A DNA stretch of 64,000 nt from positions 9,313,127 through 9,377,126 of the forward strand of contig CM041092.1 of NCBI GenBank assembly GCA_023079485.1, read 5' to 3'. Position 1 is the stretch's first letter. Every line of letters starts with the position of its first letter. This DNA comes from Archilochus colubris. Its lineage: Eukaryota; Chordata; Aves; Apodiformes; Trochilidae. Of the stretch, positions 26,901 to 39,004 are shown in pieces. A model generated the notes under the pieces. The model had not been told where the DNA came from. It saw nothing but the letters and a program-made list of their open reading frames with translations, and did not search any database. The position numbers were made by a program, and so were the translations under genes.

Positions 26901-29900
26901 GTGTAATTATATACATACATGGAGTATTATTGAACACACTATCTCAGCTTCAAAAATATTCTGATTTAAGCTTGCACCTGATGATATGTATACAGAAAAT
27001 TCCCCTACAGGTCCTACAGTTCAGTAAGACTCTTAATAAAAGGCCCTAATGGGTGTCTAAGTCTGTGCATAAGAATATTGACTTAATAAAATGAAATACA
27101 CTTCAGTATTTCTTCCTAACCATGGTATGGGTAATCCATGCTATTCACACTCACCCTATCCCCCTCTGGGAGCAGACCCCAGCTTTGTGTTTAATGTGTG
27201 TACCATCAAACTGAACAGTAGGCCAGGCTCTTTGGGACTACAAATAAGATAGTTGTTTAACTAGCATCATTATATGCATTTAATTCAAAAAGACTTCATG
27301 CATGCTGAAGCACATGCATAAATTGTTACCTATTTATTAATTGTTATTGATTGTTTAAGCCTGTGCTTGTGAACCCAGAGCTCACAAGCCCTGTGGCTGC
27401 AGGTCCAGGGCAGATGCAGCCCCTGTGAGTGCTTCCAGCAGAAGGAGTTCAGGCTGCATAGCTGCACAGTGACACCCAGAAAATATCCCAGTCCTTCCCT
27501 GTGCCCTCATGCCAAACTGACATTTCAGAACTCTGATATCAAGTTGTTTAAATACTGCCAGTTTGTGCAGGATCTCTCTCATCCTTTAACAGTGTATTTA
27601 CTTTTTTCTCAGAAGAGAGAGAGAGTGGTGTCTAATCATGTCAGGATTTTCTTAAGTAATTCTGCCTCAGGGTAAAGAGTATTTTTTAATACAACAGCAA
27701 TGGATCTATATGGCTTTAAGAGGCAGATTCTCCTAACACTCAGGGCCAGGCTTAGAGGAGGCTTCTGAACTGAATCTGTCAAAAAGGGTTTACATTTTCT
27801 TCAGGGCGAGTTAGAAAAGGGAAGAAACCTAAATGCTTTTGACAGTTGTATTTCAAGTGCTATCTGTCAAATATGCCAGGACCAGATCACAGATTTCCTG
27901 AAGATTGTTGTGGCTATCTTCAGCCTATCAATAGCAATCTGGAGAGCAGATAGGATCCAGGTGGAAAGGCACGTTGATGGAGTGCAATGACAGATTTTGC
28001 ATTAGGACAGAAGAAGAATAGGGAGCATCTAAATTGCACATGGGTATTCTCGGTAAGTGAGGTCTGACAGGCCAGTTTGCAAAAAAACAGAGAGGAAACA
28101 GAAACCAGAAGGTTGCCTGAGGCCATGGCTGCGCTACCTGGGCTGATCGGTGCCTTTGTCACATGAGTATTTGTCCCTTAAGTTTTCTGCTGCTGTGGGA
28201 AAAATATTGTGCTTGACCTTTTACTTCCCATTTATGTGTTCTTTTAAAGCAAAAGATCTCTACCGGTCCCCATTTCTCTGAAACCAGCTAGGGGCAGAGG
28301 GACCAAACAATGTCATGGGGTTGTGAGGGATGCTGAGGGGTGAAGCCGTCCCAGGACAAGTATCCCACCTCCTGCAGAGCCCCATCCCTAGAACCACCTG
28401 CAGCATCAGCCTGGGCGCCTGCTCCAGCAGGACAAACAGCACTTACAGAGGACACCCAAGAGCAGCCTTGCACATACATGTTCAAAATCAGTGGCAGCAG
28501 AGGACAGAGGCTGCTTAGACTTTACATGGCTTCCTCTATTTAGCCCCCAGATTTGTTACTGATTCCACATGTGACATTATGCAAAAGCTCCCATTGACAG
28601 CAGGACCATTTAGGATGATTTCTAATACTCCAGCAGCATCAAATCAGATCTGCTTCAAGGTGATCTGCCAGCTCTGCCTCTCCATTACCCCACACACTGC
28701 TGTTTCTAAAGCACCCTATTACAGTACTCTGCTTTAATGCCATGCAGAGAGGAGATCTGCAGGTCCCATTATTATATGAAATTGAAATTCTTTGTGCTGG
28801 TTGCACTCCTAGGCTTAATGCACTGGTATCACAACACCAAGAATCTACCAAAAGCAAGATGCCACACATTATATTGGCTACACTGATTTGTAGATAAGGA
28901 GTGCACAAATTGATGGCACACTGTACCCTGATATTGCAACAAAAATGCCAGTGAAATGTAGTGCTGTGTGGAGAGATGTGAGCTGTTCCCAGGTGTATTG
29001 TCAGGCTGAACTAGTGAGGAAAAGGTGCTGTGTTTGTTGCTGAATGTTCTTGGGATCCCATATGGTAAAGTGATGCTGGTCTGTTAGACCACATGTGATA
29101 TTATCCTTACTGAGAGCCTGCTTATCCCAAGGTATTCCAGGGACTGTTGATACCCTTAGTCCTGCTACAGGTGCTGTCAACCATGTAGTTATGAATGCTT
29201 CACCACTGGTGGTGTTTACCCCTGGGTTAGCAAAACAAGGACTTACATGCAATAAAGTTGAGTTTCAGAGTCCAGGAAGAGATCCCCAACATAGCTTCCA
29301 TTTCCTGTATGTTTTTTCCTGCACCATGAATACCTTTCAGTTACACCCAGGTGGATGGGCACAGGCTTCAGCAGGTCTTTGTTTTTTACATAGTGGATCC
29401 TTGTTCAGAGCCTGAGCAGTGCCTGCAGGGAATGCTGTGCAGTGAACTGCATTTTTGCAGGGCTTGAGAAATTGCTTGAGTATGGAATGAGCAGGGGGAG
29501 CAATTCAATATTGCAGGAGGCACCAGGATTCTCCCTGTGTCATATAACATGGAGCAGATGTGCCATATACATCTCACCTCCTCCAAGCTGGGAAAGATGC
29601 TCAGCACTGAGTCTTAAAACCAGTTGATGCTGAGCACCAGCCCCCCCTTTTTCCCTCCCAGTTTAATTCCAGCCTGGTCCTGGTAGCTCCTGCTCCTGCA
29701 ACCTCTAACTTATACTGCATACAAACACTAAGCTGTTGTAATCCTTCCTCCCCAATGGGTCAAGACATTAATCACTGACACTGCAAACAGGAATCATTTG
29801 CCACCACAAGATTGATGGAGTCCCCAGAGGGTAGGTGGGATGGCCAGGTGGCACACAGAATGACTCTTAAAATATAGCTATCATATATTTCACAGTATTG

Positions 29901-32900
29901 ATAGATATGAATATCAGCTGTGTACCTGTTAGGAATAGTTTACTAAATTTAAGGGACTCTTAATACCACTGTCCTAGCTGTAATTCCACTTTCCTACCAA
30001 AATATGATGTCTTCTGAATCCCATGTCAATGCTGACATAAACAGCTCCTGTTTCTACATTCCAAAGAAGCAAAAATAGCCCATCAATAACAGTGAAATAC
30101 AAAGGGTAGATCCATTTTTTTAGCATCATCAGGATGCTAGGGCAAGGCTACAGAAACAGATGCAAGTGCCATGGCACAGCACCATGGCCTGTGCTGCTGG
30201 GAGGCACCACTGCAGAGCAGAAGAGAAACATTTCTCTATTTTTTTAGTATTGTGGAATCAGAGGGTTTTACAGGCATCATAACCACTGGGAATAAACCAC
30301 ACAGGACAGTAATGGGTCATTTGGAGAGTCAGCAGGAACAGCCCCAGAGGGGATGAAGGGATGTCCCCAGCAGCATGCCCAGGGCTGGGTGCTCTGCCAG
30401 CCTGTGCAGAACCAGTTTCATGGGCTGTGAGATGGTCCAGATCTGCCCTGCCACTGTCAGGCTGAGCCAGGCACTCACAGAGGTACCTTGGCATCTGCTT
30501 TAAAATACATTAATGCCCTTCCTCTTGATGGACACATTTGCAGTATAAATAGTTATGTCCTCTTTATTTCACTCCGAGGCTTAATTAATATATAAATCAA
30601 ATGCTTATAAAACTCACAAATGCTTGGGAAGATGTAAAATTTAATTAGTTTGCCCACACAACTCCATATGTCAACTGTTAGCTCAATTACTCTTTGCCAT
30701 GAAATACTGACTTCACTTGCTCATATTAGTAATTTCCCTCTATCTCAGAGTCATGGTTAATCAACACCCCAAACCCAACACACACGCTTGTGTGAAATTA
30801 AATATTGAGCACAAGGAGCCAGAGCCCCTCCTTAATGAAACCACTGCTGGGTTGTGCTCAGAAATAAGATTCTCATGCAACATTGGGGCAGATGATAATC
30901 TCTGCTGTGCAGGGCAGGTTGTCACCTCACTTGGGGACGTGTTCCTGGACCAGCTGACAAGAGGTGCACCACTGTGCTCATGGTGTCACATAGAGGAATG
31001 GAGAAAATACATCCCTGTCAGCAAACTCATCCCCCTTTCCTCACACACACCCTCCCACCCCCCCTATTTCTTCTCCTCCCCATTCCCATCACACAGGCTC
31101 CAAAAACCCCCTCACTGGAGCTGGGTGGGATGCAGCCAAGCCCAGCAGCATTTCCCTGGCCAGGAGTGCTGCTGGGGGAATTGGAAGGAACCTTTGCTGG
31201 CTCAGCCATCTGGGAAAGCTGGGCTGGTCCCAAGCCAGTGGGACTCTTTGGTGGGGCAGAGGATGCCAGGGGCTGGATGTGCTGCAGCAGAGGGTGCAGC
31301 AGCCAAGTGGAAGATGGAAGGGGATGCACCAAACCATTTAGCTGCCATCAGGAAAATTCCCATGGATCACAGATGCCTCTAACTCTAAAAAATACTTTAA
31401 GTTCTTATTTTTTCCCCATGCATGCAACTTGCCTGCACATAATTTTCCCATTTGTGCTGTGAACACAGACTATTCATTTTCCCTAAAACTAGTTTCTTAC
31501 CCATTTTGCTGTCAAAAGCCAGTGCAGGATCAGAGCCTGACCATGACCACAGTGCATGAGCCCTCAGCACTCTCTGCCCTATGGCTTCCCCCAGGAGCCC
31601 TGGGCTTTTGCATGCCTGGAAAAGTTCCCACTCACTGTTGTTCTGAAGGCAAGGGCACACTTGTCACTGACCTCCTGGTTTGCCCCTGGGGTTTGGGTTT
31701 TTCCCCCCTCCCTATAAGGGGGGAGCTGCAGACCTCGCCACCTGAGATGCTGCTGGGAAGCTGTAAGCTTTGGATCAAGATTCACCCTACATAGTGCAAA
31801 TCCCCCCTAAGCCCATGAGATCAGGTGAGAGGCCCATTTCCCTGTGGATGTGACCATCTAAAAAAAAAACACCAAAAATTCAAGCATAAAACCATGTTGG
31901 GGTGGTGGTGGTTGGGGAGGGTGTTCTATGCCACCCTGATAAACACAAAGCTGGAACCCAGATGCAATATAAAATAATTTTCATCCTCTAACTTCTTTCT
32001 TTAGGCAGTCAGCTTGTTTCTTTAGTTCAACTTAGCTCTTCATATTCAATTCTCATTATATTTGATCTTATTTTTCAATTAAATTCAATTGTCTGTGATC
32101 TTCTTAACTTCCTATGCTTCCCTGCACACCTAATACAGACAAATTTTGTGTTTGTTCTTTTTGAATTTTTTTTTCTCAAGCTGATGATGATTTGCTTAAT
32201 AAACCCATCTTCCAGCAAAGACAACCAGGTGCCACGTGGGAGCCATGGTTCACTCCAATCCTGAAGCACATCTGTGTTGCCCATACACAAGCAAAAACAA
32301 CTAAAATGGGGCTGCTGAGAGGGGGAAATATCTTATCTGTCTGCTTCTGCTTGACATTGGGGAGCAGGAGTAGGCAGGGAGGGACTTCAGAGCTGTGGCG
32401 TGAAGCTGGGCAAGTTTTGCCCCTTCATCAGCCAGCACTGGGGCAGAGGAAAAGGAGCATCCCTCTGCTTTTTGTTGTGTCCCTTCAAAACACAACCTTG
32501 ATTTCTTTAATTTTTGCAGGGGGATAAAAGGAAGTGTTCCATGCAAAGCGTGGTGTTAAACACAGGTTACAAGCACATGGGGGAGTCTAAGCCAAGCCAG
32601 ACCCCTGGTTCCAGGTGTCCAATACTCAAAGTATTGCAATGCCTGCAATGAAGCCACGGTGTAGCTCCAAGCTACACATCAGATGTTTTTTTCTTAAGAA
32701 ACCCTTTCACAGAACCTTCCCCAGGGCACCCAGAACCCAAACACAAGCAGAGCCCTACCTCGAGTCCAAACTCATACCTCCTGTGAGCCATGCAGCAACT
32801 GCTGCATCCAGACCCTACCCTTGGTCAGGATGGGGGGACCAGAGGAAAACTGAGGCCTGTTCAACAGAGAGAGGAAGGAGCTGTCAGTAGATAGGAGAAC

Positions 32901-35900
32901 TTCCAGGACAGTTTTATCCACAGCTGTGAAGCACCCAGGGAGCAGAGTGACAAAACAGTTCTGGGAGGTTCTTCCCTTGGAAGTGGTGAAGCTACTACCT
33001 ATGAAGAAAAGAGCTGGCAGTGGGCAGAGTTCTGACATCACTTAGAAAGAGATTAAGGCAGGAGAGGTGCAGCAGCCAAAGAATAAACTTCAGCATACAC
33101 AGAGGTGACGTATATTGTCAGCAACATCTTTTTATCCAGCCACTTCTCCAAGGGTAAAAGGCAGCTGGGAGCACTCTGCCCTGCCCAGTGACCACCAGAC
33201 CTGGCATTTGCAGAGGAGATGCTCCTGTGGGGTTTCCTCAGTTATTGCATTTGGGCTGTTTTGTGTCTTTTATACCACAGCAGAGGCTGGCTATTTCACT
33301 TTTGGTGTCATCATGATGCTTTCAGTGCTTCTGGAAAGGTTACAGGAGCCAGAGGACCAGTGATCAGGTGAGAAATTGAGTTTCCGCCATGTTTTTAAAT
33401 ACTAATAAATGCTCAGTCTCTCTGGTTATGATAAAAAGCTAGGAGCAGCCCTCAAGTGTATTTCAGAGATGGAAATACCAGAAGGCAAAGAAAAAAGGCC
33501 CCCAATTTTATTATTTTGTATAATTGGAGAGCAGACGCTGTCTGTAGCACGCTGCCATTGGGGACTGCAGATTTCTAATAAGAAATCCTCGGGGGAATTA
33601 GATGTTGTTTCAGTGGTGTTGTGGTTGATTTACAGAGATGCACCTGGAGCCAGAATCCATGTCCTGAGTCACTGTACTTCACCGAAAGCAAAATATTTTG
33701 GTGTTGGTTTGTAAATCCCTGCAAAAAACTGGGTCTGCAGTGGAAATAGTGATAGTCCCTTAATTATAGCAGAGCTTGTGGGAGCTGTGATAATTAGGAG
33801 TTTCTGGTGTTCTGGAAATCAAAGTGGTTTCTATTTTCTTCTTTAATTAATTCAGGCTTTTATCTGTGAAAGCAGAGAGGAATTAAGGTTCTGCTCTGGG
33901 CAAAGTGTAACGATGCTACTGCAGTCTCTGGCAGGGTGATGCCATTGGACCCTAGGACTTGGGTGATGTCCCTCGTGCTGAAGCATCCCTGGCCTCCACT
34001 TCTCAATAGTTCAGGAAATGAAGTTGAAAAGCCAGAAGAAGACATAACATGAGCAGGATTTGCCATGTAACACAGATATGATAGGGAGTTGCTGCACAGG
34101 GAAATGTGTCTGTGTATCCATGGTAGAGGACAGACCTCCTGCCAGCAGAAATTCTTGAGGGGCAGATAACAGACACTCAGCTTTATCACCTCCCCACACT
34201 GGAAAGGGTTACCCAAGATGTGTGAAAATCATAGGATTGGTATAAAATAATTACTTTTTGGTTTATTTTTTTTGAAACAAACTAATGATACAGGTTCCTT
34301 TTATTTCACTCTGGAAGGGGATGTTTCTAGGAGGTTTTCTCTGGCAAAGAGAGTTCCCTGTGGCTGGGAACTCACACTGAAAATCCATGGGACTGTTAAG
34401 AGATGATGACATAAGTACAGGACTTGTGATTAAATCATATGAGATAACCAAAACTAATCGCTTCACAAAGGAAAATTACACATGCATGGATGGCAGAGTG
34501 AAGTTTTTCACTGCAAGTAAAGCCTCCAGCTGATGGGATGACCTCGGTGCTGGAAACAGGAGCATCTGCCACCCAGTGGAGCTGAAAGTGGCAGCCCAAA
34601 CCAGGATATTGCAATTAACCCCCACAGCTGATTAATTGAATCCAGCCCAGACAATGTTATTGAGGAGCTGCCTGAAAATGATCCTTTAGATCAAATAAAT
34701 CAGGACCCTTCCTGGACAAGCCACGCTCCAGTAGGAGCACCTCCATACCTTCATCATTTCCCATTCAGTGAATTCTGCTGCAGGTTCCCAAACCACGGGC
34801 TCAGCAGTGGAGCTGTGCCCCGGAGCAGCTTTGTGTTGGATTAAACTGTTTTCCCGGGAAGAAATTGCAGTTCTACATCCACTTCGTTTAAAAAAATATT
34901 TTTTTTTTTTTCTTTTTCTCCTTTTCCTACTAGATGGCGCCTGCATGACAGGCAGGGATGAGTCCTGGCAGCGCCAGAGCCGGAGCATCTCTCGACCAGG
35001 TCTCCTCCAGGGAAGGGCTGATAAATTACGTTTTTCTCCGAAAAAAATAAATTAAGAAAAACAAACCGAAACAACAGGCAGTTGTGAAAGAGAGAACCTG
35101 CCGGGAGCTGATTAGAAGCAGGAAGCCGTTTTCTGGTAGAGCCACGGTAATTGTACTTTCCAACCAACTTCCCCGGGGGATGCTGCCAGACTCCCGTGGG
35201 GTACAGGACACAGCCAGAAGCTGAATCTGGGGTACTCCGAAGCCCTCTATGGACACTTCCAGCCCGAGCATCCTCCAGAGCACCAGTGCAGCACAGCAGT
35301 AATGCAATGGCAGCACTTTGCCCTGCCTGTAACCTGCCCAGAAGCTGCTCCCCGACCTGCCTGCTCCCGACCCACAGCTCCAAGGATCCAGCCAGCTCTG
35401 TCCCTGGAACCACTACGATTCAGAACCACCCCAAGTACTTCCAGATAACCTCAGCAGAGCCAAGGAATGACTCAAGATACTACTTCTTCATCCAACTAAG
35501 ATGCTATTTGCGCAACGCTGGCTTTACAGAACCATCACAGCTCCCCCCACACCCTTTTTTGCAGCCCCAGTTCACTCCCCTTGGAGTGCTCTCTGTTTCA
35601 CAACTGCACTAAGTTAATTTCTGGGCCCCCAGTCACTGACAATATTTACCCACAATAATTAACCACCTGTTATCAATTCCAAACACACACACACACCTTT
35701 CACACCTTTCCAGCCTCTCAGCTCCTTTCTGAGCTCGGTGGTTCCAGCACCTTCAGGCCATGTGTCAGTATGGAGTCCAGAGCCAGCAAACCTGCCTGAT
35801 GCTTCAGTTGTACTTTTAACCCATTTTCTCAGCCCAAACGGTACCATTGGGCCCCGAGGAAGTAGCTTCCTATCTTAAATATAGCTCTGAAAGGCCTGAG

Positions 35901-36959
35901 GAGGAGTTATGTTCACAGACCACCCTGCCAGCCAGTCTAGGTTTGCAAACACTAAGTGCCACTCCTGGATTTCAGGGGAAAGTGCCATTCTCTTGCTCTG
36001 ACATTCCAGGTGGCAGGGTGAGACAGTGTCCCTGAGCTCTGCTTTTCTCATGACATTTACTCAGGTGCAGCTGCCACTGCCCAGTGCTGCCACATGCCTG
36101 ATGGGCTCCAGTGCACAGCAGGCTGGCACATAAACCTCTGTGATGCACGCACAGAGAGGGGGAAGCAGCACAGGGGGCTTGGGGACCACAGCCTTGGTGT
36201 CTTGGTATAGTGATGCCCAGACATGCCCTAGGACAGGGGAGGAATACCCACCTTATCAACTAGGTGTGGGCCAGGAGTTGAGCTGGCCTGGTGCACACCT
36301 CCACAGGTCCACCTCAGATGGCTCAAGCATCCCAGAGAGAGCCTGGAGACACAGGGTGGGAGCTGGAGGCTCCCTCCAACTCCCTGGCCCAGGAGCCAGA
36401 AGCTGCTGAGGTTCATCTTCTCACCCATGCAACACTGTGCTGGCACATGGGCACCAGCAAAGCCTGCCAACCCCAGCCCCCTGCAGATCCCAAGTGGCTG
36501 CTTGGCCCTGTGGTGGGGAAGGATGGGGAAGAGGGAGTGAAGGTGGTACCAGGGCCAGTAGGATGGTGGGGTCACAGCCAGCTGGGTACCAGCATTGCAT
36601 CAGCCATTCCCCCTGTGCTCCTGTCCTCTACTAAGTAAGTGAAAAAAAGACCCAGAGAAATTTTATTTTTTTTTAAATCCCCGTGGGTTTGACCCAGTGT
36701 TTTTGCCTGAGGACACCATTCTCAGTGCCAGCTCTCAGCAGCCTAAGCCCATGCTACCGCCGGTACATGGGAGCGGGGCCGCGCAGCTCCGTGAGGGGTG
36801 GCTGCAACAGGACAGCTCTTTGCCGGTGAGGGGGAAAAACCCATTATCTGCTCCCACACCCCTTGCACAGCTTTTAAGAGCAAGTGCACGGCACCTGATA
36901 GCAGGGAGCCAGGCGCACCAAGCCGCACCCTCCCATTAAAGTGAAACCCTGGCTGTCTC
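23912..36959. other. Intergenic between C1QL2 and STEAP3
   Basis: About 13 kb without a recognisable gene. AT-rich, repeat-free blocks at 24180-24400, 30530-30790 and 33370-33880 are candidate conserved non-coding elements. Around 34840-35300 moderate CpG content and words such as AGATGGCGCC raise the possibility of a minor promoter, but no good exon structure follows. The 221-aa open frame at 30717-31382 has no recognisable domain. Confidence 0.5.
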
Positions 36960-37261
36960 TGAAACGCACTTTATATAAACAGAGAATTAAGGTCTGCCTC
37001 CGACTCCTGCCTTTAGGGGATACCGCATCCCCTGCAGCCCCGGCGGCGATGTCCTCCGGTCCGTGTGTGTTTAACCTCGGCAGTGCCCAGAAGCGGGCCA
37101 GGGCTGGAAGGCTCACAGCTCCCTCACCCCTGCGCGGGGCACTGCTGGGCCGCGCTGTGCCGAGCCACGCTGGGCCAGGCTGTGCCATGCCAGGCAGTGC
37201 CGAGCCGTGCTGGGCCACGCAGTGAGCCTGGCTGTGCCGGGCCAGGCTGTGATGTCACCCT

Positions 37262-37352
37262 GGCTGCCGAGCCGAGCCGAGCCGAGCCGAGCCGTGCCGT
37301 GCCGTGCCGTGCCGTGCCGTGCCGTGCCGTGCCGTGCCGTGCCGTGCCGTGC
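37262..37352. repeat. (GCCGA)n/(GCCGT)n pentanucleotide array
   Basis: About five GCCGA units are followed without interruption by a dozen or so GCCGT units, ending at about 37352. The 120 bp upstream (about 37140-37260) are built from decayed versions of the same unit (GCCAG, GCCGT, GCTGG). The array sits about 120 bp upstream of the candidate STEAP3 exon-1 donor. Its GC content and CpG in nearly every unit make it likely to be variable in length and methylation-sensitive. Confidence 0.9.
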
Positions 37353-37399
37353 CTGAGCGGATGTCTGGCGGCCGCCGCGCACATGGGCGGGAGGGCGGA

Positions 37400-37475
37400 G
37401 TCCGCAGCCTGACATCACCGGCTCTGGCTCACCGCTACCGGACGGCTCCGCTCCCTCTCCCGCCGCCGCGCAGAG
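37400..37475 (+). other. STEAP3: Candidate STEAP3 untranslated exon 1 (5' end uncertain)
   Basis: The exon end at 37475 (CAGAG before GTGAGC) is a near-perfect donor inside the CpG island. The first coding exon has an acceptor immediately before its ATG, so at least one non-coding upstream exon must exist on the plus strand, and this is the best candidate for its 3' boundary. The 5' boundary given is a guess. If the TATA-like box at 36972 is used, the exon would begin near 37000 and include the GCCGA/GCCGT array. Confidence 0.4.
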
Positions 37476-38942
37476 GTGAGCACCGCGGGGGGACGGGCAC
37501 GGCTGGGATTCGCCCTTGCGGGGACGGTGCGGCGGGGCTTCCCCACCAGAGGGGCTCGCAGGTGGCGGCAGCGGGGCTCGAACCGGGTGGGCACTGGGGC
37601 GGGCCGAGCCGGGAGTGCACTGCGGGGCGGGGGTGGCTCGGCGCGGCGCGGCACGGAACGGGTTAGCCGGGCTTGGCTTGGCACCGCTGGACTCGGCCTG
37701 GCTGGGTTCGGCTCCGCATGTCAGGGAGGTGCCGCCCACGGGGGCTCGCTCGGTCCCGGGGCTCCGTCCCGCCGGCACCCCCCGTCTCCCGGAACCCGGC
37801 GGCGAGGCTGGGGATCAGGGCCCGGTGTACCGCCGCGGCCCGCTGCACCCCCTGAGCTCGGGCAGGGGGATCCAGGAGGCGGTCCGGTCTGTGGCCGCGC
37901 GGTGTTGGGCTGGAGCCAGAACTTTTGGAGGTGACCCAGCCGCGTGTGATCGCTGGGAAGAGGCGGGTGGGATGCTGCTCCCCTCCGCGCTGCCCCGTCC
38001 CTGCACACGCACCCAGCTGGACCAGGGCAGGGGGTGTTCTTGGGGTCCACCGGTGATGTCCTCTGAAATGCAGTGGGGTGTTGAGGTGTCAACAGGTGAA
38101 TGAGTGGGGTGGTGCCCCCCCAGAGAGCAGTTTGTGCTTGGGTTACAGTTTTTCACTCTCCGTTCTCTAAAGGAGAGGAGTGGTTTCTTCCAGCCATGGA
38201 AGCACTGAAATATTAAAATAATCTCTGGGAAAATCTTGGCCAGGGCTCACAGTCCCTCAGGGATGAGTGGGAAGCAGCTGTATGGTTTCTGTACTGCTGC
38301 AGGGGCTTGTTAAAGGGTTGGATGCTGAATGGGGGGACTTCAGCAGTTGATCTGCATCAGAATAACGAAGGATGGAAGTTGTAAAGGAAACAGAGAGGTG
38401 ACTTTGTAGTAGGACCATTATGGAGTTGATGTGACCTGGTGCAGGACTGTCCCTGTCCTGTGACCCTCTGCCCAGGGCGTGTGTAGGGCTGTGATGGCCC
38501 CTTTGCCATCACACAGAGACTTGGGGGAGCATCCCTGTTCATAATGCCTGCACCCCACAGAGCCCAGCAGAGGATGGGTGGGTTCTGAGGACCCAGATCA
38601 TTTCCCTCAGTATATTATAAATTGAACAAATGCACAGAGAAATGCCTCCCGTGGTGAGAAAACAGAACTGAGAGGCAGTAGGACGGCCTACAGCATCAAT
38701 ACTTCTGGAGGCTGAGGAGATGGAGGACTAACGAGATTTAAATATCATGTCAAGCTTAAGTTTTCTCCTTTTAAAATCACATTTGCTATGAAACAAATTT
38801 ACAGTGATACAAGATCCCACAGTCACTGCACATATTTGATTTCCTCTGTAACTGTAAGGACAAAAATGTTAATGACTCAACAAGACTTCGCTTAAACAGA
38901 TACACCAAATCCCAGGAAAACAGCATTTTTGAAAGCTTGGTA

Positions 38943-39004
38943 ATGTTTTTTTATGTTTTGCTTTGTTTTGCTTTTTGTTTTTTGTTTGTTTTGCTTTTTA
39001 TTGT
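38943..39004. repeat. T-rich (TTTTG)n-like tract
   Basis: Irregular TTTTG and TTTTTG units with occasional C. Low-complexity sequence in presumed STEAP3 intron 1. Confidence 0.85.

Larger units (their letters stand above)
36960..37960 (+). promoter_or_regulatory. STEAP3: CpG island, probable STEAP3 promoter
   Basis: A compact CpG-rich block stands out from A/T-richer flanks. It contains a TATATAA at 36972-36978, GC boxes (GGGCGGG near 37386), and a CRE-like TGACATCA at 37410-37417. It precedes a consensus splice donor at 37475/37476. It is the only CpG island between C1QL2 and the first STEAP3 coding exon in the right orientation, about 10 kb upstream of the ATG. The start site is not fixed: the TATA-like box would place it near 37000, while the GC boxes suggest a start nearer 37400. 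Confidence 0.55.

Noticed and set aside
30717..31382. 221-aa plus-strand open frame
   Set aside because: No recognisable domain, poor composition and no splice or promoter context; fits chance in long intergenic DNA.
34841..35413. 190-aa minus-strand open frame
   Set aside because: No family resemblance; crosses low-complexity sequence.
36219..36228. p53 half-site-like AGACATGCCC (others at 41134 and near 56985)
   Set aside because: STEAP3 is a known p53 target, but each is a single half-site without a partner within 13 bp, expected by chance in 64 kb.
37113..37778. Long frames with ARHGT-like repeats
   Set aside because: Translation of the GCCGT array in the STEAP3 CpG island.
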